In this document: in pieces, positions 1-7,316 of the stretch
Layout of the letters: every line of letters starts with the position of its first letter
Position numbering within the stretch: position 1 is the stretch's first letter
NCBI GenBank assembly: GCA_938084565.1
Contig: CALKEU010000011.1
Coordinates: forward strand, 1-64,000
Source of the DNA: Candidatus Kapaibacterium sp.
Lineage (GTDB): Bacteria > Bacteroidota > Ignavibacteria > Kapaibacteriales > HRBIN21
Direction of reading: 5' to 3'
DNA: 64,000 nucleotides
Notes under the pieces: generated by a model
The model's input: the letters and a program-made list of their open reading frames with translations, nothing else
Database searches by the model: none
Told to the model about the DNA's origin: nothing
Program-made: the position numbers and the translations under genes

Positions 1-178
1 TCCGCAACCTCGGATGACGTACCCCAGACTCCCACAAGCACCACGACACGAACGCCGCACAATAGGGCGACCCCAACGGCGACCCCACAAAACGATTCCA
101 CCGGTCTATCCAGGGACCCCGGTTGGCCCCCTCCTCCACCATCCCCAAAAACCCCAGCGCCAAAATCACGTGCTTCAT
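1..178 (-). CDS. CHAP-like cysteine peptidoglycan hydrolase, 5' part (runs off window)
   Basis: This gene reads leftward from an ATG at 178 and is still open at base 1, so only about 59 N-terminal residues are visible. They contain GANRGPWIDRW followed by GSPYCAAFVSWC, the pattern around the catalytic Cys of CHAP/NlpC-type amidases and peptidases that cut peptidoglycan. The catalytic His would lie outside the window. The start codon overlaps the stop of the upstream surface-protein gene as ATGA (175-178), so the two are probably translationally coupled. No signal peptide is visible, so export would need another route. The family call rests on the short motif only. Confidence 0.7.
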   Translation of the reverse strand, partial: MKHVILALGFLGMVEEGANRGPWIDRWNRFVGSPLGSPYCAAFVSWCLWESGVRHPRLR

Positions 179-2466
179 GACTTCCTCTTTGCCAACGCCG
201 CCTCGATCTTCTCCATCCGGTCCGATAACTTGTTGACCAGATCATAAAGTGCCTGAACCCCTGCCAACGCAACCGATGCTACGTCAATGGCCGCTAAATA
301 CTTCGTGGAGTCGTCCGCTACTTCCGCACCCTCTGCCGCGGGCTCCGCACTCTCCACCGCCGGCCGATTCGTCCCAAATACCTCGTGAAAATCCTCACTC
401 ACAGGTGCAATATGACGCTCCTGCGAATTGCGATACCGAAACTCCCAAACCTGCACCTGCGCTATCTTGTCGAGTATATCAAACCCCACCTCCCTCAACA
501 GCTCTTTGAAATCACGCGAGCAAGCATCCATCCACACTCCGCCCGCCGTCAAATGCGCCCCATTGCCGTTCGTATCATTAGTACCCACATGCAGAGGATG
601 TAAAGCCGAAAGCCGATTGATCGCCACTCGCCCCGAGGGACGTGCAGGACTCGTCGACCCATCCCCAAAGAGATACACCCGGTAGTCCTCCGTCACGCTG
701 GGCACCACATTCTGCCCAAAGACGAGGTTGTATGCGCCGTTTGCCGTGTTGCCCGAGCCCCCCACAACGATGCTGTAGTCGCCACTGGTGGTGTTGCCCT
801 CGCCCCCGCTGACGACGCTGTACACGCCACTGGCGGTGTTATTTGCACCACCGGCAATGACACTCCCATCCCCGCTGGCTACCTGTGTATTACTACTCCG
901 GCTGGCTTGCCAATCGATGGCATAGAGACCTCGCGGATTGCCCCCGTTGCGGTGGATACTCCAAGCCGGCGCTGCTATCCCCGGAGCGTTGAGTGTGAGG
1001 ACATCCCCAAGGGATACCCCCCCATCGGTGACCTCTATTCGGAGGCGCGACGCGGGGGTTACCGCCGTCATCTCATTGTACACGCTCCACTCGTAATCCG
1101 TGCCGGAGTACGAGCCTCGCAACCGCAATCGCGGCGAGGAAGCCACCCCCCCTGCCGCTACGTCGCTGCTGAGCAAAACCGCCCCATCGTTGTACACTGC
1201 AAACCGCTCCCGGCTAAGGTTGTTCTCCAACAGCCGTATTTGCGTCTGCCCGTCGAGAGCCCCCGTTAGCTTGCGGATCGTAAACGCATTCCCGGGTGCC
1301 TGGTCTGCATAGTACATCCCATAGGCAGGCACTGTCGCTTGTCCCCACAATGCATTGAAGTGTACAGTGTTCGGCTTGAGGATTGCGGGATTTTGTAATG
1401 TCGCCCGAAAGCCAGTGGTCCCATCGTTAAAGGAGGCAGCTTCAAAAGCCGCACCTCCGCTTATGAAGAGCGGCACATAGACGGCATCCCCCCGGCCAAA
1501 GTGGACAATCTTCATGAACGCCCCTTCCCCGTCGTCCTGCGCAGTGGTCACCTCTCCATAAATGCCCACCAGATGATTGTTTGAACCCTGGGGGTCAATC
1601 CGTGCGTAGAGTGCTGCACTCTCAGCCGCCGAACCGCTGAGACTCTGCGGATACACCCGGTTAGCGTACCGAATCGTGATACCTTCCAAGCTCACAGTGG
1701 TCTCATTCTGCACCCGCAGTAGGTCACTACCGGCATCAGCTACGTGCAGCAATGCTGTCGGCGCCGCTGTCCCAATGCCGACATTGCCACTCGTTCTGCT
1801 CACCACAATCGGAAGGTCAACAAAGGTTCCACTGTTGTCAAATCGTCCCACAGCCCAATAACTCCCATCTGCTGCGACAGCATTGATAAACCGTGCTACA
1901 GTGCCCTGGTAAAAGATGTACTGTGCAATGGAGCCCTGCGGTGCTTGCAAAACCAGTTGTACGTTCTGCGTGCCTTGTACTCTCAATCCCCCGTAATCGG
2001 TGCTCGTCTGCACATCGAGTGTATAAAACGGCGAACTTGTCCCTATGCCTACATTCCCGGTCGGGCTAATCCGCACCCGCTCGGCGTTGTTGGTCCGGAT
2101 GATCAGGGGCTGTGCTGTGCTCGTCCCCAGCCATTGGGTGTTGGGGTCGGTAATTGCATTGCCCCCAAGCGACCAGAAGAGGCCGCTTCCCGAGCTCGAG
2201 CTCAGGAGCGGAATCCAGCTGGTGCCACTGTAGTAGTAGAAGCCGGGGTTGTTGTCGGTCTGGTAAATGAGCAACCCCGTGGCTGGAGAGCTTATGGCAT
2301 CCCGCTGGGCCTGCGTCAGCCGGGGAATGAGCAACCCTTGACTAGTACTCTCCAGGTGCAGCAGTGCAGAAGCGTGCGGTGTCGTGGTGCCAATACCGAC
2401 ATTCTGCTGCGCTAAAGCCACTGTCACGAGAGCTATCGTTACAGCGAGGGTAAATCCACGCCGCAT
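175..2466 (-). CDS. Surface fibre-like protein with YadA-like head repeats and C-terminal S74 chaperone domain
   Basis: The 763-residue protein has a signal peptide (about 1-19). Three NVGIGT-type segments follow at about 22, 138 and 228, a signature of Bacteroidota tail-fibre-like surface proteins. Around 540-605 are short repeats such as GGANNTASG, GGEGNTTSG and GGSGNTANG, resembling the left-handed beta-roll head of YadA/Hep_Hag trimeric adhesins. From about 646 it carries a peptidase S74 (intramolecular chaperone) domain with a probable Ser-Lys dyad in CSRDFKE. The last 40 residues look coiled-coil. In the S74 family this domain drives trimerisation and then cleaves itself. A good SD (AAGGAGAG) and a TAnnTTTG element lie upstream. 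No T9SS tail is seen, so the export route is unclear. Confidence 0.8.
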   Translation of the reverse strand: MRRGFTLAVTIALVTVALAQQNVGIGTTTPHASALLHLESTSQGLLIPRLTQAQRDAISSPATGLLIYQTDNNPGFYYYSGTSWIPLLSSSSGSGLFWSLGGNAITDPNTQWLGTSTAQPLIIRTNNAERVRISPTGNVGIGTSSPFYTLDVQTSTDYGGLRVQGTQNVQLVLQAPQGSIAQYIFYQGTVARFINAVAADGSYWAVGRFDNSGTFVDLPIVVSRTSGNVGIGTAAPTALLHVADAGSDLLRVQNETTVSLEGITIRYANRVYPQSLSGSAAESAALYARIDPQGSNNHLVGIYGEVTTAQDDGEGAFMKIVHFGRGDAVYVPLFISGGAAFEAASFNDGTTGFRATLQNPAILKPNTVHFNALWGQATVPAYGMYYADQAPGNAFTIRKLTGALDGQTQIRLLENNLSRERFAVYNDGAVLLSSDVAAGGVASSPRLRLRGSYSGTDYEWSVYNEMTAVTPASRLRIEVTDGGVSLGDVLTLNAPGIAAPAWSIHRNGGNPRGLYAIDWQASRSSNTQVASGDGSVIAGGANNTASGVYSVVSGGEGNTTSGDYSIVVGGSGNTANGAYNLVFGQNVVPSVTEDYRVYLFGDGSTSPARPSGRVAINRLSALHPLHVGTNDTNGNGAHLTAGGVWMDACSRDFKELLREVGFDILDKIAQVQVWEFRYRNSQERHIAPVSEDFHEVFGTNRPAVESAEPAAEGAEVADDSTKYLAAIDVASVALAGVQALYDLVNKLSDRMEKIEAALAKRKS

Positions 2467-2506
2467 ATGCGCTCTCTCCTTGCGTGGGGGACATATGTTA
2501 TCGGTA

Positions 2507-2514
2507 CAAAGTTA
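2507..2514 (-). promoter_or_regulatory. TAnnTTTG -7 element for the S74 surface-protein operon
   Basis: Reads TAACTTTG on the minus strand, about 40 nt before the ATG at 2466. It matches the Bacteroidota -7 consensus; no clear TTTG -33 box is visible at the usual spacing. Confidence 0.55.
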
Positions 2515-2546
2515 GCCCAGGGGGCAAAGTCGTCGTCTCCGTAAAA

Positions 2547-3344
2547 CTACGGATGTACTGCTAGATGTACTGCTACAAGTTTCCCGGCCGCCTCCAGCCC
2601 TTTCCAGGTGGGAGCAAGGGGAGCATACTTGTGGAGGGCATGGAGCAGGGCACGGAAATCTTTCGGGAGTGGGGCTTCGAGATGCATTCGTACGTGTGTG
2701 GTAGGATGGTCAAACTCCAGGGCAACGGCGTGTAGGGAGAGGCGATCGAAGAGGGGGCGTTCCACATCACCGTGGGACAATTTGTAACGTCGCTTGATAC
2801 TCGAGAGGAAGAAGGCTTCCGCCCCGCCGTAGTCGGGATCGACCAGGAGGGGATGGCCGAGAGCGGCACAGTGGACGCGCACCTGATGGAGTCGGCCCGT
2901 TACGAGGCGGCACTCCACGTAGGTGGCTATCTGGAAGCGCTGGAGGACCCGCAGATGGGTTCGGGCTTCCTTACCACGGGCTGAGGGAATCATATGCCCC
3001 GGGCGCCGGGGGTCTGGCAAAAGGGGAAAATCGATGTCCAGCTCCTCGCGCTCGACAATCCCCGCAAGGACGGCGTGATAGACCTTCTCCACACGGTGGT
3101 ACTGGAATTGCAGGCTCAGCGCTCGATGAGCCTCCGCCGTGCGGGCAAAGAGCATAACGCCACTGGTGCCCTTGTCGAGTCGGTGGACAACGAACACCCT
3201 CCCAAAGCGCTCTTCCAGGAGCGTGCGCAGATTCGGTATGTCCTTCCGGAAGCGGTCTGGAATGCTCAGAACCCCCGGAGGTTTGTTGACGGCAATGATG
3301 CTCTCATCACAGTAGAGGATCGAGAGAGTCACTGGCCGTCCCAT
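2547..3344 (-). CDS. RluA-family pseudouridine synthase
   Basis: This enzyme isomerises uridine to pseudouridine in rRNA or tRNA. The catalytic motif HRLDKGTSGVMLFAR is present, with the catalytic Asp after HRL, followed by the usual RLHQVRVHCAALGHPL block. The ATG at 3344 (MGRPVTLSILY) is chosen because family proteins start about there; the longer frame from 3377 only extends into folD. It overlaps the end of folD by 16 bp and closes the uppP-ppi-ppi-folP-folD operon. No S4 domain is seen at the N-terminus, so it is a compact RluA-type protein. The specific target cannot be assigned. Its 3' end contains a 12-bp tandem duplication. Confidence 0.92.
   Translation of the reverse strand: MGRPVTLSILYCDESIIAVNKPPGVLSIPDRFRKDIPNLRTLLEERFGRVFVVHRLDKGTSGVMLFARTAEAHRALSLQFQYHRVEKVYHAVLAGIVEREELDIDFPLLPDPRRPGHMIPSARGKEARTHLRVLQRFQIATYVECRLVTGRLHQVRVHCAALGHPLLVDPDYGGAEAFFLSSIKRRYKLSHGDVERPLFDRLSLHAVALEFDHPTTHVRMHLEAPLPKDFRALLHALHKYAPLAPTWKGLEAAGKLVAVHLAVHP
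2552..2575. repeat. Tandem 12-bp duplication
   Basis: GATGTACTGCTA occurs twice head to tail at the 3' end of the pseudouridine synthase gene, duplicating four codons just before the stop. Confidence 0.9.
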
Positions 3345-4216
3345 ACTTGGCCGGTTGCGGCACGGTAGGTATTCCACAGCAACATTGCAATTGTCATCGG
3401 GCCGACCCCGCCGGGCACTGGGGTAATGGCAGAGGCTTTGGGCTCGACCTCTTCGAAGCGCACATCGCCGACCAGACGCTCCTTACCGGTGGCAGGATCC
3501 ACAATGCGGTTGATGCCCACGTCGATGACGACGGCTCCCTCCCGGACATGTTCAGCGCCAATAGCCCCAGGCACTCCCATGGCTGCCACCAGTACATCAG
3601 CCTGGCGGGTAAAGGAGGCTAAATCCGAGGCTCCCGTGTGGCAAACCGTTACGATGGCGTTGGCCTGCGGCGTCTTCTGCAGAAGCAAGTTCGCCAGAGG
3701 TTTGCCCACAATAGCGCTGCGCCCAACAATGACTACATGTTTGCCCGACAGCGATCCAACGTAGCGCCGCAGCAGCTCGAGAATACCCGCGGGGGTGCAT
3801 GGGACAAAGCCCGGCAAACCTAAGACCAGGCGCCCCACATTCTCCGGATGGAACCCATCGACATCCTTACGGGGATCAATCCGCAGCAGCACCTCTTGCT
3901 CGTCGATTTGGCGCGGCAGCGGTAGCTGGACGAGAATGCCGTGGATGTCCTCCCGCTCGTTCCAGCGCTCGATGTATTCGAGCACCCTCGCCTGCGACGT
4001 ATCAGCCGGCAAATGTTCCACCAGCGAGTAGAAGCCCACCTCCTGGCAGGCTTTGGCCTTAGAGCGGACGTAGACCTGCGAGGCAGGGTTGTCGCCCACA
4101 AGCAGCAGAGCCAATCCCGGGCGGATCCTCCGTTCATGCCAGAGGCGCTCGACGGCGCTGCGCAGCTGCGCCCGCAGTTCAGCAGCCACCGAACGGCCAT
4201 CAATGAGGAGTGCCAT
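3329..4216 (-). CDS. folD: Bifunctional methylenetetrahydrofolate dehydrogenase / cyclohydrolase
   Basis: FolD interconverts 5,10-methylene-, methenyl- and 10-formyl-tetrahydrofolate in the cytosol. The 295-residue protein shows VGDNPASQVYVRSKAKACQE, which holds the catalytic Lys, then VVIVGRSAIVGKPLANLL of the NADP-binding domain and the C-terminal PVPGGVGPMTIAMLL signature. The ATG at 4216 (MALLIDGRS) is chosen as the normal family start; the longer frame to 4387 overlaps folP with unrelated sequence. It overlaps the folP stop by 17 bp, so dihydropteroate synthesis and one-carbon transfer are co-expressed. It supplies formyl-THF for the Fmt encoded at 10.6 kb. Confidence 0.97.
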   Translation of the reverse strand: MALLIDGRSVAAELRAQLRSAVERLWHERRIRPGLALLLVGDNPASQVYVRSKAKACQEVGFYSLVEHLPADTSQARVLEYIERWNEREDIHGILVQLPLPRQIDEQEVLLRIDPRKDVDGFHPENVGRLVLGLPGFVPCTPAGILELLRRYVGSLSGKHVVIVGRSAIVGKPLANLLLQKTPQANAIVTVCHTGASDLASFTRQADVLVAAMGVPGAIGAEHVREGAVVIDVGINRIVDPATGKERLVGDVRFEEVEPKASAITPVPGGVGPMTIAMLLWNTYRAATGQVWDGQ

Positions 4217-5072
4217 CAGGCTGTGCCTCCACCGATTCCGAAAGACACTCCCAGAGACGACGCAGCTGTGCGAGCAGTGCGACGTTGTGCACCCGGATAA
4301 TACTGGCCCCGCTGTCGAGCAGCAGTGCATGGAGCAGAGCCGTTGCGCAATCACGCTGCCGCGGCTCTGCAATCCCGAGTGTCGCACCGAGGAAGGATTT
4401 CCGCGAAAGGCCTATAAGGAGCGGCACCCCAAGCTGGAGAAACTCCCGGTGACGGCGGAGGAGCTCCCAATTGTGCTCGACCCGCTTGCCGAATCCGATA
4501 CCGACATCGGCCACGACGTGCTGGATCCCGAGGCGGCGGGCATAGGCAATGCGCTCCTGCAAGAAGGCCTTCACGTCGGCTACAACGTCAGTGTAGTGCG
4601 GATTCTGCTGCATCGTCTTCGGTGTCCCCTGCATATGCATGAGCACCACGGGCAGCCCGTGTCTGGCAGCCAATTCGCCCAAGCGGGGATCGAAGCGCAG
4701 GGCACTGATATCATTGAGCATTGTCGCTCCAGCTGCCACAACTGCTTCTGCGACCTCAGCCTTGGTGGTGTCCACCGAAATGGGGATCTCCCGATTATGG
4801 CGCCGAATGCCTTCGATGACCGGCACGACGCGGCGCAGCTCCTCCTCCACCGGCACCGGTTCAGCGCCCGGACGACTACTTTCTCCACCAATGTCGAGCA
4901 GATCCGCCCCCTGCTCGATGAGCTCCAGTGCATGCTCCACGGCTGCCTGCGGCTCGGCATAGAGCCCACCATCGGAGAAGGAATCGGGCGTGACATTGAC
5001 AATGCCCATAATCAGCGGGAAAGGTGGCACCACTCCCGAGCTGAGCAGATGGTGGAGGGGCACTGCTCTCAT
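4200..5072 (-). CDS. folP: Dihydropteroate synthase
   Basis: FolP condenses 6-hydroxymethyl-dihydropterin pyrophosphate with p-aminobenzoate to give dihydropteroate. Family motifs appear in order over 290 residues: GIVNVTPDSFSDGG, DIGGESSRPGAE, SVDTTKAEV, MLNDISALR, VLMHMQGTP, GIGFGKRVEHN, GLSRKSFLG and IIRVHNV. All pterin and pyrophosphate binding blocks are intact. Its start overlaps the upstream cyclophilin stop as ATGA (5069-5072) and its end overlaps folD. The operon links folate synthesis to envelope functions (uppP, cyclophilins), with no obvious biochemical reason. Confidence 0.97.
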   Translation of the reverse strand: MRAVPLHHLLSSGVVPPFPLIMGIVNVTPDSFSDGGLYAEPQAAVEHALELIEQGADLLDIGGESSRPGAEPVPVEEELRRVVPVIEGIRRHNREIPISVDTTKAEVAEAVVAAGATMLNDISALRFDPRLGELAARHGLPVVLMHMQGTPKTMQQNPHYTDVVADVKAFLQERIAYARRLGIQHVVADVGIGFGKRVEHNWELLRRHREFLQLGVPLLIGLSRKSFLGATLGIAEPRQRDCATALLHALLLDSGASIIRVHNVALLAQLRRLWECLSESVEAQPDGTPH

Positions 5073-5656
5073 TGCACCCGGCGAATGCGCATTTCGACCT
5101 TCTGCAGCGGATTATCGCGGCTATCCCGCGGCAGGCGGGCAATCGTATCGACGACCTCCATCCCTTCGAGCACCTGCCCGAAGACGGTGTATTTGCCATC
5201 CAGCTGCGGGAGATCGACAAGGCAGATGAAGAATTGCGAGGTAGCGCTGTTCGGATCGGCTGCGCGTGCGGCCGAGACAATCCCCCGTTTGTGCGAGAGA
5301 TGGTTGAACTCGGCCGGGATGCGGCGCTGCGATGGATCGCCGTACCCCCACGTCTCGCGCGGCTTGTCCTTTGAGTTGGGATCGCCCCCCTGAATGACGA
5401 AGCCTGGGACAACCCGGTGGAAGGCTGTGCCGTCGTAGAAGCCAATCTGCACCAAGCTATCGAAGTTCGCGCAGTGCAGCGGCGCCACCTCGGGGAAGAG
5501 CTCAATGAGAATCGTGCCCAGCGAAGTCCCACCGTGGGTGACGGTGATGAGATAGCGCGGCCGCTCAGCCGAGGCAACCTTGGCCCGCGTTGGCCCCGAA
5601 GCACAGGCAATCTCCAGCAACACGAGAGCGCTCGCACATACGGCTATCCACCTCAT
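5069..5656 (-). CDS. Cyclophilin-type peptidyl-prolyl isomerase, lipoprotein
   Basis: A 195-residue protein with an N-terminal hydrophobic segment ending in a lipobox (LEIAC, Cys at 19), so it is probably anchored in the envelope. The cyclophilin core follows: FHRVVPGFVIQGGDP, a variable loop and SQFFICLVDLPQLDGKYTVFGQV. It would catalyse cis-trans isomerisation of prolyl bonds in exported proteins. ATGA overlaps join it to both folP downstream and a second cyclophilin lipoprotein upstream. The pair looks like an old tandem duplication that has diverged. Confidence 0.93.
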   Translation of the reverse strand: MRWIAVCASALVLLEIACASGPTRAKVASAERPRYLITVTHGGTSLGTILIELFPEVAPLHCANFDSLVQIGFYDGTAFHRVVPGFVIQGGDPNSKDKPRETWGYGDPSQRRIPAEFNHLSHKRGIVSAARAADPNSATSQFFICLVDLPQLDGKYTVFGQVLEGMEVVDTIARLPRDSRDNPLQKVEMRIRRVQ

Positions 5657-6336
5657 CGAGTTGATGCTCCTTGGGAGACTTCACGCACTTTGACCGAACG
5701 GAGCACAACCGGGGTGACCGGGGTCCCATCATCGGGCCCGAATGGCCCCGGCTCAATGGGCACGGCTGCTATGGCCCGCACAACGTCCATGCCATCGAGC
5801 ACGCGCCCGAAGATCGTATAGGCCTTAGGCAGATTCGAGGCCCGCTCCAGACAGATGAAAAACTGGCTCGTGTTCGTGTTGGGCCCTCGATTTGCCATAG
5901 CTACTGTCCCGAGCTGGTAACCGAGCTGGTAGCTCGGGGTTTTAGGGTTGAGCTCATCTTCGAACTCGCCTCCGTAGATACTCACCCCGCCCGTCCCCCA
6001 GAGAGCACGCTGCTTGGGATCTTTGGTGAGCGGGTCGCCCGTCTGGATGACGAAGTTGCGCGCCACGCGGTGAAACAGGACGCCGTTGTAGACCCCGCGT
6101 CGGGCCAGCTCGACGAAGTTACGCACGGTCTTCGGGGCATCGAGGCCGTAGAGCCCAAGCGTGATGCGCCCCATGGAGGTCTCCAGCACAGCAATGTGCG
6201 TGATTGCGGGGGTATCGGGTCGCTGGGGTGCCACCGCCGATACAAGTTCAGCTGCTGCTGTATCGAGAGCCTGCTGCTCCATAGCCGGACGCTGACAGGC
6301 CACGCTCAACAGTGCCGCAATCAGAACGATACCCAT
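5653..6336 (-). CDS. Cyclophilin-type peptidyl-prolyl isomerase, lipoprotein (second copy)
   Basis: A 227-residue protein with a lipobox (LLSVAC) near residue 14 and a cyclophilin domain carrying FHRVARNFVIQTGDP, GGEFEDEL and NTSQFFICLERA. It differs clearly from its neighbour, with a longer linker after the lipidated Cys. The expected role is folding assistance for periplasmic or outer-membrane proteins. Its stop overlaps the next cyclophilin start (ATGA), and uppP ends 12 bp upstream. Confidence 0.93.
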   Translation of the reverse strand: MGIVLIAALLSVACQRPAMEQQALDTAAAELVSAVAPQRPDTPAITHIAVLETSMGRITLGLYGLDAPKTVRNFVELARRGVYNGVLFHRVARNFVIQTGDPLTKDPKQRALWGTGGVSIYGGEFEDELNPKTPSYQLGYQLGTVAMANRGPNTNTSQFFICLERASNLPKAYTIFGRVLDGMDVVRAIAAVPIEPGPFGPDDGTPVTPVVLRSVKVREVSQGASTR

Positions 6337-6348
6337 CTGGACCTCATC

Positions 6349-7161
6349 TCAGTTGAACACACCAGTGCTGAGCAGCAACGCAGCGGCCAACACGAGCCTG
6401 TAGACGATGAAGCTCCAGAGTGTATGCCGGCGCAGGTAGCGCAGTAGGAAGGCGATTGCGGCATAACTACTGAGGCATGCCGCAGCAAAGCTCATCCCCA
6501 GAGCTTCCCACGAGCCCAGCTGGAGCGGCTGCCGCAGGAGCTCGAGGAGCTCTAAGCCTCCGCTGCCGGCAATGGCAGGAATGCCGAGCAGAAAGGCAAA
6601 CTGTGCGGCATCGCGACGCTTCAATCCGACGAGCATAGCGGCCGCAAGGGTAGAGCCCGACCGTGAGCTCCCCGGCAGCAAGGCAAGTATCTGCACAATA
6701 CCCACCACCAGCGCATCGCGCCAGCTCAGCTGAGCCAGCTCCCGCTGCCGCCGTCCCTGCAACTCTGCCCACGCCATGAGCCCTGAGACCGCCACTAAGG
6801 CGGAGGCTATCACGAGAGGATCCTTCGTCAGTGGTCCCTCCACGAGCGGCTTGAGTGCAATGCCGGCCACCGCAATCGGCAGGCTGCCCAGCAGCAGTGC
6901 ACCCCCCAGACGGCGCCCGATACCCCCCGAGCTGGTCAGCTCCTGCCCTATCTGCAACAGAGTCCCCCGAAAGTACCACACCAGCGCTGCCAAACTGCCT
7001 AGCTGGATGCTGGCCAGAAAGGCCGTCCACTGCTGCGCAACCGCCTGCGGCTCCAATCCAACCAGCATCCCCACAAGCGTGACGTGTGCTGTGCTGCTGA
7101 TAGGCAGAAACTCCGTTGCTCCCTGCACAAGGCCCAAAATCAGTGCCGTCCCTAGTTCCAT
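6349..7161 (-). CDS. uppP: Undecaprenyl-diphosphate phosphatase
   Basis: This integral membrane enzyme (BacA family) dephosphorylates undecaprenyl pyrophosphate to recycle the lipid carrier for peptidoglycan and other glycans. The 270-residue protein has the signature QGATEFLPISSTAHV near the N-terminus and LPGSSRSGSTLAAAM in the second conserved block, plus about eight hydrophobic segments. The ATG at 7161 (MELGTALILG) is preceded by a good SD (GGAGAGG); the longer frame to 7263 lacks support. It is the first gene of the leftward operon, diverging from leuS. Confidence 0.96.
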   Translation of the reverse strand: MELGTALILGLVQGATEFLPISSTAHVTLVGMLVGLEPQAVAQQWTAFLASIQLGSLAALVWYFRGTLLQIGQELTSSGGIGRRLGGALLLGSLPIAVAGIALKPLVEGPLTKDPLVIASALVAVSGLMAWAELQGRRQRELAQLSWRDALVVGIVQILALLPGSSRSGSTLAAAMLVGLKRRDAAQFAFLLGIPAIAGSGGLELLELLRQPLQLGSWEALGMSFAAACLSSYAAIAFLLRYLRRHTLWSFIVYRLVLAAALLLSTGVFN

Positions 7162-7185
7162 CACTGTGTACCTCTCCAGGAAGCG

Positions 7186-7193
7186 CAAAGATA
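7186..7193 (-). promoter_or_regulatory. TAnnTTTG -7 element for the uppP operon
   Basis: TATCTTTG on the minus strand, 24 nt before the uppP ATG. The implied leader is about 18-20 nt and includes the GGAGAGG ribosome site. Confidence 0.6.
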
Positions 7194-7268
7194 ACCACAT
7201 CACCTCTGCCCCGACCCCTTGTAAGGGTTGCCAGCTCCCACAGTCACAGTGCTGCGCTTCCATTTTTG

Positions 7269-7276
7269 TAAGTTTG
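7269..7276 (+). promoter_or_regulatory. TAnnTTTG -7 element for leuS, followed by a hairpin
   Basis: TAAGTTTG lies 40 nt before the leuS ATG. It runs directly into a 6-bp inverted repeat, GCTGCC (7276-7281) and GGCAGC (7286-7291), with a 4-nt loop. The hairpin would sit at the transcript 5' end or over the start site. Confidence 0.55.
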
Positions 7277-7316
7277 CTGCCTTGCGGCAGCTTGTAGCAC
7301 GACTCTCGTCCGGCGC

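Noticed and set aside
4089-5393. Long open frame (434 aa) on the plus strand
   Set aside because: It lies opposite folP, folD and a cyclophilin, has no family features and reads as low-complexity shadow sequence of GC-rich genes.
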